Shown: positions 59,001 through 64,000 of the stretch, in pieces
How positions within the stretch are numbered: the stretch's first letter is position 1
Layout: each line of letters begins with the position of its first letter
Assembly (NCBI GenBank): GCA_029339195.1
Contig: JAPTJF010000024.1
Location: 208,989 to 272,988 of the forward strand
Origin: Micractinium sp. NFX-FRZ
Taxonomy: Eukaryota; Chlorophyta; Trebouxiophyceae; Chlorellales; Chlorellaceae
Direction of reading: 5' to 3'
DNA length: 64,000 nucleotides
The notes under the pieces: generated by a model
Told to the model about the DNA's origin: nothing
Database searches by the model: none
Seen by the model: the letters and a program-made list of their open reading frames with translations, nothing else
Translations under genes and position numbers: made by a program

Positions 59001-61121
59001 AGGATTGATGGGGGGCAAGGCGGAGGCACACAGGCTGGCAGATGCACCACAGGGATCAAGGGAAGGGTGGAGTGTGTTGCTGTTGACATCAGCAGCCTGG
59101 AAAAAGGCGTGCGGCTGGCAGCGGGCACGGCGGTGCAGCTTGCAGCGCAGGCAGCCTGCAGCTGACTGACCGCTCTGCTTCTCGCCCCTGACCCTCCCTA
59201 CACATGCACCTGACCCTCGCCCCACACCGTGCATCAAGCACCCCGCGAACCAGCCCAGGCAGCCCACCGTGCAGCAGGGTGCCGTCCCCTCCCAGGCAGA
59301 CGATGAAGTCGACAAATGAGTGCAGCTCAGGCAGGTCCTCCGGCGCATAGCTGTCCACCCACTTCATGCACAGGCCCTCCTGCAGGGGTGCGGGGGTGAA
59401 GTGTGGGAACCAGGGCGGAGAGCAGGAGGCAAGGTGCTGCGGCGCATAGCATGTCCACCCACTTCATGCACAGGCCCTCCTGCAAGAGGGTGGGAGTAAG
59501 GGCGGATGGTCAGAGGCAAGGTGGTACGGTGCATACGTGCCCACCCACTTGCAAGCACAGCCCCTCCAACATGCCCGCCCCGCCCGCTCCTCGGTGCCTG
59601 ACGCAACCTCAACCCCTGTGCTCCATTCACATGTTCACATGCCCCCCTCACTCACCAGCTCCCGGTAGTCGCGCGGCTTCACCACCACCCTTCATGCTCA
59701 CCCCATTCCCACCTCCACACCCAAGCTCCGTCCTGCTCATGCATGATCATATATGCCCCCCACCCTCCCCTCACCAGCTCTTTGTAGTCGTGCGGCTCCA
59801 CCACCACCCGCATGCCCAGCTCCTCCCCCAGGTAGCGCAGCACATCCACATACTCCTCCATCAGCTCATCCCCCAGCTTCTTCAGCACCATGACGCTGCA
59901 GGGGCAGGCAGAAAGGGTGAATTGGTTATTGTTGTGATTGATATGAATCAAGTTCTTTATTCATGTTTTCTTTTTTTGGGCACGTGCAGTGAGTAGGCGC
60001 CTCCATGGCCCAGATTCTTCAGGACCATGACGCTGCAGGGAGGGGAGGGGGCATGGTGTAGGCGAAGGAGGGAGCAGGGGAAAGGCGGCAGATGGTGGGC
60101 GCGGGAGCACCGCCCGCCACGCTGCATATAGAACTCCGCCCACCGCCTCCCTGCCTGCCCTGCAGCATACAGCAAGGCTGCTTGGGCAGCAGCAGCGGCA
60201 GCGGCGGCAGCAGCAGTCTGCCGACAGCCGCCTGGCGCGCCGCTGCGCCATTCCCGGGCCGGGCTGGCCGCCACATCCCTGGAAGTCGCATACGATGATT
60301 AGGCACAAGAGCAGCACGGGTGCAGAGGTCCCCAGGCTGCCTGCTCACCGGCGGGGGCGTGTCTTCCACACCAAGAGCTGCTGCTGGCTGCTGGGGCAAG
60401 CAAACTGCAAGTTGCCGCTGGCTGCACGGGTGGGTGGGGACAGGTGGGATTTGGGGGATGGGGCACGTCAAGCAGCGAACAGCAGGGCGTGGGGCAGGCG
60501 GCGACAGCTGCTTGGGGCGGGCCAGGCCCGGCGCAGAGAGGCGCAGAGGCAGGCGAGCACGGCAGGCACTGCCGCGAGCGCAGGCGAGCAGCCACCGCTG
60601 TTGCTTGCTTCAGAGCAGGCGAATTGCAGGTTGGCGGGCTGGCAGGCGCCGAGCAGATGTGGCGTGGATGGGCAGGCAGGGGCCGGGGCAAGTGCAAGGG
60701 GGAATGGCAGGCAAGGGCCGGCAAGGGGCACGCAGCGGCACGCACGCTGCACGGTCTCGCGGGTGCACGAGTGGCCGTCGCTGCGCAGCAAGTACAGCTC
60801 GCTCTTCTGAGGCCACTGCATGGCAGTGCGCTGATCCTGCTGCGTGCTGGAGCAGGGTGCCTCGCAGGCAAACCGCGGCACCTGCACCATGCTGCTGCTG
60901 CTGCTGCTGCTGGCGGGCACCGCAGCTGCCGCCAGGCTCGTGGCAGCGCCCGCGGCACTGCCGCCGCCGCAGGTGCCATTGCTTGAGCAGTCCCCGCCGG
61001 TCGCCGGGGCTGCCTCCGCAACGCAGGCCAGACGGGGACGCCGCTGGGAAAAGGCGCGGGAGTGCTGAGGGAGCGGAGGGGCGGGACTGCGCGCTCGGCA
61101 GCTCAGTCGGGAGACTTGCAT
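56001..61121 (-). CDS. NAD kinase, probably plastid-targeted
   Basis: Eleven exons on the minus strand: 61121-60746, 60421-60349, 59895-59775, 59379-59268, 58944-58866, 58586-58440, 58057-57967, 57772-57679, 57325-57253, 56829-56658, 56225-56001; 520 residues. It phosphorylates NAD to NADP with ATP. Landmarks: [21 protein letters not shown]; the ATP-binding G220-G221-D222-G223-T224 motif in [50 protein letters not shown] (from D347), the NAD-binding signature; and [23 protein letters not shown]. The N-terminus ([13 protein letters not shown]...[11 protein letters not shown]) is Ser/Arg/Ala-rich and looks like a plastid leader. The C-terminal tail is Ser/Gly/Asn-rich. Almost every intron carries copies of its downstream acceptor junction. 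Confidence 0.95.
56188..56510. repeat. Array of NAD kinase exon 11 acceptor junction copies
   Basis: AGGAGAACCAGTCGGTGGT (true exon start 56225) is followed at 96 bp by AGAGGAACCAGTCGGTGGT (56321), then at 95 bp by AGGAGAACCAGTCAGGGGT (56416), and about 98 bp later by a weaker copy near 56488-56510. GGAAGC(A/T)G(C/T)GCTG precedes each. Confidence 0.9.
56816..57146. repeat. Regular ~100-bp array of NAD kinase exon 10 acceptor junction
   Basis: GGCAGGATGACGGGGCTGCA at the true acceptor (exon start 56829) recurs at 56931, 57030 and 57136, spacings 102, 99 and 106. Several also keep the upstream exon bases (GTAGTCAGGCAGGATG). Between copies the sequence has diverged. Confidence 0.92.
57304..57470. 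repeat. Copy of NAD kinase exon 9 acceptor junction
   Basis: CCATGGAGCCGCCTGCAGTG (exon start 57325) is repeated as CCATGGAGCCGCCTGCGGTG with edge at 57451, 126 bp away. The GAGGGGTG preceding it is repeated too. Confidence 0.9.
58911..59060. repeat. Copy of NAD kinase exon 5 acceptor junction
   Basis: GATGGGGGGCAGGGCGGAG...CAGGCTGGCAG at the true exon (start 58944) is repeated at 59005-59041, 97 bp away. A similar but weaker copy of the exon 6 junction lies at 58705 (119 bp from 58586). Confidence 0.85.
59341..59580. repeat. Copies of NAD kinase exon 4 acceptor junction
   Basis: CACCCACTTCATGCACAGGC CCTCCTGCA at the true exon (start 59379) is copied almost perfectly at 59455-59483, 100 bp away. 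A weaker third copy is near 59537-59570. Confidence 0.9.
59652..60036. repeat. Copies of both edges of NAD kinase exon 3
   Basis: The acceptor edge (exon start 59895, CACCATGACGCTGCAGGG) is echoed at 60032, 137 bp away. The donor edge (exon end 59775, CTCACCAGCTC...GTAGTCGTGCGGC) is echoed about 117 bp away at 59655-59690. One exon is therefore flanked by echoes on both sides. Confidence 0.85.
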
Positions 61122-61204
61122 GGCGCACGGGTGGTCTAACCCAACAGACCGCAGCGGGCGTCGAAGAGCGGCAGAGCGGCGTGAGGAGCAGGGGGGGGGT
61201 CGTC

Positions 61205-61774
61205 TCAGCTCAGGTTGTGCTCAGCGAATAGTCGCTTGCGCTCGCTGGCTGCGCCTGCAATTGAACTGCATGCACCCACAAGTGTGATGGGATGGCGGGT
61301 GTGGAGAGAGCGGGATGCGTTCCGTGCTGGCGAGGATCGCAACCTCTGAGCGTCGCTCAAGTACCAAGGGGCCTCTCCCTTGCGTTTTTTAGCTTCATTC
61401 ATCCCACAATCAGGACATATCGAAATATAACATCGAAAGGCAGCAAAAAGGGGCGCCTTGCTTCGAGCTTGGTGCCTCTTAGGGTTTTTGCCCGCCGCCG
61501 ACAGCGGGCGTGGCGTTGCCAGGCAGCAACACAATCCCACTAGGCCACAACAGCCACCACCAAAGTTCCGGTGCTCATGATAAGGTGGCATCGTTAGCAA
61601 CACAGGTGCTGGTGAGGTGCCGCAGCAATCAGCTGCGCCGCTGCTCACGAGTGCTCGTCCTCCTCCGCCCTCCGCTGCTCCCTTTGCCCCTGCCCTTCCC
61701 CATCCCTCCCCCTGCCATTCCAGGGCTTGGACTCCGACTTCTTTTGTTGTTGGGCCCCCCTGGTTGGCACTCAA
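61205..61774 (-). CDS. Unrecognised ORF upstream of NAD kinase
   Basis: An unspliced minus-strand frame of 189 residues ending AASERKRLFAEHNLS. It ends 84 bp before the NAD kinase start. The tail looks like a genuine C-terminus, preceded by a CTGCAG-like acceptor near 61256, but I recognise no domain; an inner part (GGGCCGLVGLCCC) is odd and Cys-rich. It could be the last exon of a small gene whose other exons I cannot place, or noncoding. Confidence 0.2.
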   Translation of the reverse strand: MSANQGGPTTKEVGVQALEWQGEGWGRAGAKGAAEGGGGRALVSSGAADCCGTSPAPVLLTMPPYHEHRNFGGGCCGLVGLCCCLATPRPLSAAGKNPKRHQARSKAPLFAAFRCYISICPDCGMNEAKKRKGEAPWYLSDAQRLRSSPARNASRSLHTRHPITLVGACSSIAGAASERKRLFAEHNLS

Positions 61775-62141
61775 TTGGATTCAAGTTGAATGTGCGCATC
61801 ACCGCGTCATTCCTGTGATCGCACGCCGGACGTCAACCACTGCTCTCCCAGCTCCCTGCTCTGCTCTGGCTGTGGTGTGCCAACTCTTATGCTGTGCTTG
61901 GATGTTGCGCGAGGCGCGTGGTACCGCCATGCATACAGCACAACATATCAACTAATTGCACGCCTGGGCTTCTATCACGCCTCGCTGCACCACTCATCAG
62001 CCGCTACGCTGTGCGTTGCGCACGCGCCTCACCGGCCATCAATAATTCTGGCATCATGCCGCTCCGCCGTCGCTGCACCCGGCTGCGCCTGCGCCTCCCT
62101 AGCAGCCTGCCCACGGTCACTACGCCCTGCTTGCTCTCTCC
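61775..62141. other. Spacer before cupin gene 3' end
   Basis: No gene recognised; probably 3' UTR of the cupin-5 gene and spacer. Confidence 0.4.
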
Positions 62142-63773
62142 TCAGTCCGCCATGAGCCGCTTAATCCAGGCAGCGGCCTGAGGGAAGTCCGCCAGCAGGC
62201 GCGCCTTGTCTCCAAACTCAAAGGCGGAGAACTCAAAACCTGCAAAGTGACGATGGGGGCGTGCGAGGTACATGCACTCGTAAGAAGCGCCTTGTGCTTG
62301 CACGCAAGTGCCGAGCGCTCACAACACGTGGCAAAAGAGGAAAGTGAGGTCTGTGTTTGTGTTGTTATATAAGAAGCACCGGGTTGCCAGCGCAGGCTGT
62401 CCAGCAGCAGCCTCTTGCCCGCCAGGGCCTGTGCCGCAGTGTTGCTGCAGGAAGCATAGACAGCCGGAACGAGCACGCAAGGCCTGGTGGTCCCCAGGCT
62501 TGCGCCGCAGAGCAGCCCACCAGCGCCCGCGCCCCAACCTCTAAAGGCCCACACGCCACACACAGCTGCTACCACGCCACACACAGCTGCTACCAACCCA
62601 CACACAAGCGCCCCCCGCACCTACCTGGCGCCACAGTGCACCCCACCAGAGCCCAGTCCGTGGCATCCCCAGGCGCAGCTCCAAACCAGGTGTTGGGCGG
62701 CACCACGTGCTGCAGCTGCTGGCCGGCTGCCAGGTCACGCCCAAGCACGGTGGTGCGCACGTGCCCGGGCGCTGCTGCATCTAGCTCTACTATCGTGATG
62801 GGTCCGCCTGCAGTGGGAAAGGGGGTGGGCCAGAGGTGCGAGCACCGGTTAGCCCGACCTTGCATTCTGGACAAAAATCAGGACAAGCAGACGCCAGGTG
62901 GTTACTTTGCACGGTGGTGTGCGCACGCGCCCGGGGCTGCTGCATGTTTTTTAAAATTCACGACTTGGGACGCCTGCACTGCGATTGGGGTGACGCCAAT
63001 GCAAGCAACTGCCTGCCATGGTCTGGATGCCAGCAGGGGCCAGCTGCCTTCAGGCCTTGATTGATTGGGCAGCCAGGCAGGCATGCTCGGCAGCAAGGTG
63101 GCGTGATGCAAGGCATGCCACTGCTGCAGGCAGAGGCAGGGTGCGCCACTGCAGCCAGCCAGATGTTCAGACTGGGAGCGCTTCCAGCCTGCCAGCCTGG
63201 GATGCGCACGCAACTCGTGCTCAGCACTGCGGGATGGTTTGCCTGGTTGCCGGGTTGCCATGCCGCATCCACCCCCCTGCAGGGCAGCTTCAGGTGTTGG
63301 CCCGCACCCACCCTCTGGAAGGCCCCAACTCCCGCACCCATCCATGTCCACACACACTTGTTAAAAAAACCCACCCCCCACCCACCCAGGTAAGCGTGCC
63401 AGCATTCGGAGGCGTCGAGCCTGTGCAGCTTTGACTTGGCCCCTCGGGGCAGCAGGTAGAGGATGGCTGTGCTGGCGCTCCGCCCGCCCTCCCCTGCCAG
63501 CTGTCGGCTGTCCCGGAACGTCTCCTTGTAGAACCCGCCCTCTGGGTGAGGCTCCAGCTGCAGCTGCTGGCGCAGCTGCTCCACGCTCGGCTGCAGTGCA
63601 GGGGGCAGCAGGCGGCGTGCGCATGGCGCTCAGCGCTGGCGGCGGCGCAGGCGGCGCAGGCGGCGCAGGCGAGCGAGCCAACGGCGGTCGGCGGCGGTGC
63701 CATGCAGCCATGTGATTTGGCGGCTATCTGGCACACTCAATTAGACATGTCTGGGGTTTGGTACCTCTGCCAT
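62142..63773 (-). CDS. Cupin-5 (DUF985) family protein
   Basis: Four exons on the minus strand: 63773-63765 (tentative), 63590-63386, 62807-62625, 62239-62142; 164 residues. The family core is clear: LQLEPHPEGGFYKETF, RSASTAILYLLPRG, SKLHRLDASECWHAYLGG, then TTVLGRDLAAGQQLQHVVPPNTWFGA, and VAPGFEFSAFEFGDKARLLADFP to the end. Cupin-5 proteins are small beta-barrels related to RmlC-like cupins; most have no known substrate. The reading frame lacks an ATG before a TGA upstream of exon 2, so I join a 9-nt first exon (MAE) at 63773 through a GT-AG intron, which gives a normal start. That exon is uncertain. Probably cytosolic. Confidence 0.85.
62747..62945. repeat. Copy of cupin exon 3 segment in intron 2
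   Basis: GCACGGTGGTGCGCACGTGC plus CCGGGCGCTGCTGCATC inside exon 3 (62747-62785) is repeated as GCACGGTGGTGTGCGCACGC plus CCGGGGCTGCTGCATG at about 62908-62945 in intron 2, about 160 bp away. Confidence 0.8.
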
Positions 63774-64000
63774 GCTGTCGGTGGGCCGGACGAAGAGTGA
63801 ATTCAGAGAACCGCCGCGATCGCCGAGTTTCTAGGAAGCACAGGGGCCAGGGTTGCCTTCAAAACGTCTATTGCGCAGCATACATATGATTGTGCGCAAC
63901 ATCAAACAATGCAACTCTCTGCGCAGAAGAAGAAGAAGAAGTATACGCGGTATGCGTGATTCGGCAAATGCCCGGGAGGAAAACGAGGGCGCAAGCCCAC
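63774..64000. other. Right window edge, no gene recognised
   Basis: Probable promoter side of the cupin gene. It contains a short (GAA)n run near 63927-63940 and nothing else I can support. Confidence 0.4.

Noticed and set aside
31001..60036. Enrichment of in-frame spacings among junction copies
   Set aside because: Of about 24 acceptor-side spacings I measured, roughly 9 are multiples of three, close to the one third expected by chance, so there is no sign of selection for frame.

Overview
The window is nuclear DNA of a green alga, most likely a trebouxiophyte of the Chlorella lineage. It is very GC-rich, its genes are cut by many GT-AG introns with CTGCAG-type acceptors, several genes are followed by TGTAA poly(A) signals, and the proteins are plant-type (THF1, an HDC1-like Rxt3 protein, plant-type cytosolic pyruvate kinase). 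The nearest relative is inferred from style only; no search was run. All exon junctions below come from reading frame, splice consensus and phase, and each assembled CDS has a total length divisible by three.

Layout: 1-4430 is gene-poor (non-LTR reverse-transcriptase remnant, a 100-N assembly gap beside a duplicated segment, tRNA-Glu(CUC), an inverted repeat and a decayed tandem duplication). 4431-28738 holds a secreted extensin-barwin protein (+), a PIH1-domain cochaperone (-), THF1/Psb29 (+), an HDC1/Rxt3-like protein (-), a GT8 glycosyltransferase (+), an RBMX2/Ist3-like splicing factor (-) and an FAD-dependent sarcosine-oxidase-like protein (+). 30261-39571 is a 20-exon cytosolic pyruvate kinase (-). 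41769-46675 holds a secreted solute-binding-fold protein (+) and a small unknown protein (+). 48079-63773 holds proteasome beta-2 (-), coatomer zeta (+), NAD kinase (-) and a cupin-5/DUF985 protein (-). Genes are mostly in divergent or convergent pairs. They are unrelated housekeeping functions, with no operon-like or biosynthetic clustering.

The most striking signal is in the introns. In pyruvate kinase, NAD kinase, coatomer zeta and proteasome beta-2, and more weakly in THF1, the Rxt3 gene and the cupin gene, introns contain one to three decaying copies of the neighbouring exon-intron junction. Copies carry both the exon edge and the adjoining intron edge. Successive copies are mostly about 92-137 bp apart, often close to 100 bp. 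Several keep a usable acceptor and an open in-frame path into the true exon. I know of no named element that explains this. It looks like serial tandem duplication seeded at splice junctions and could be a route of intron growth, decoy splicing or alternative isoforms.
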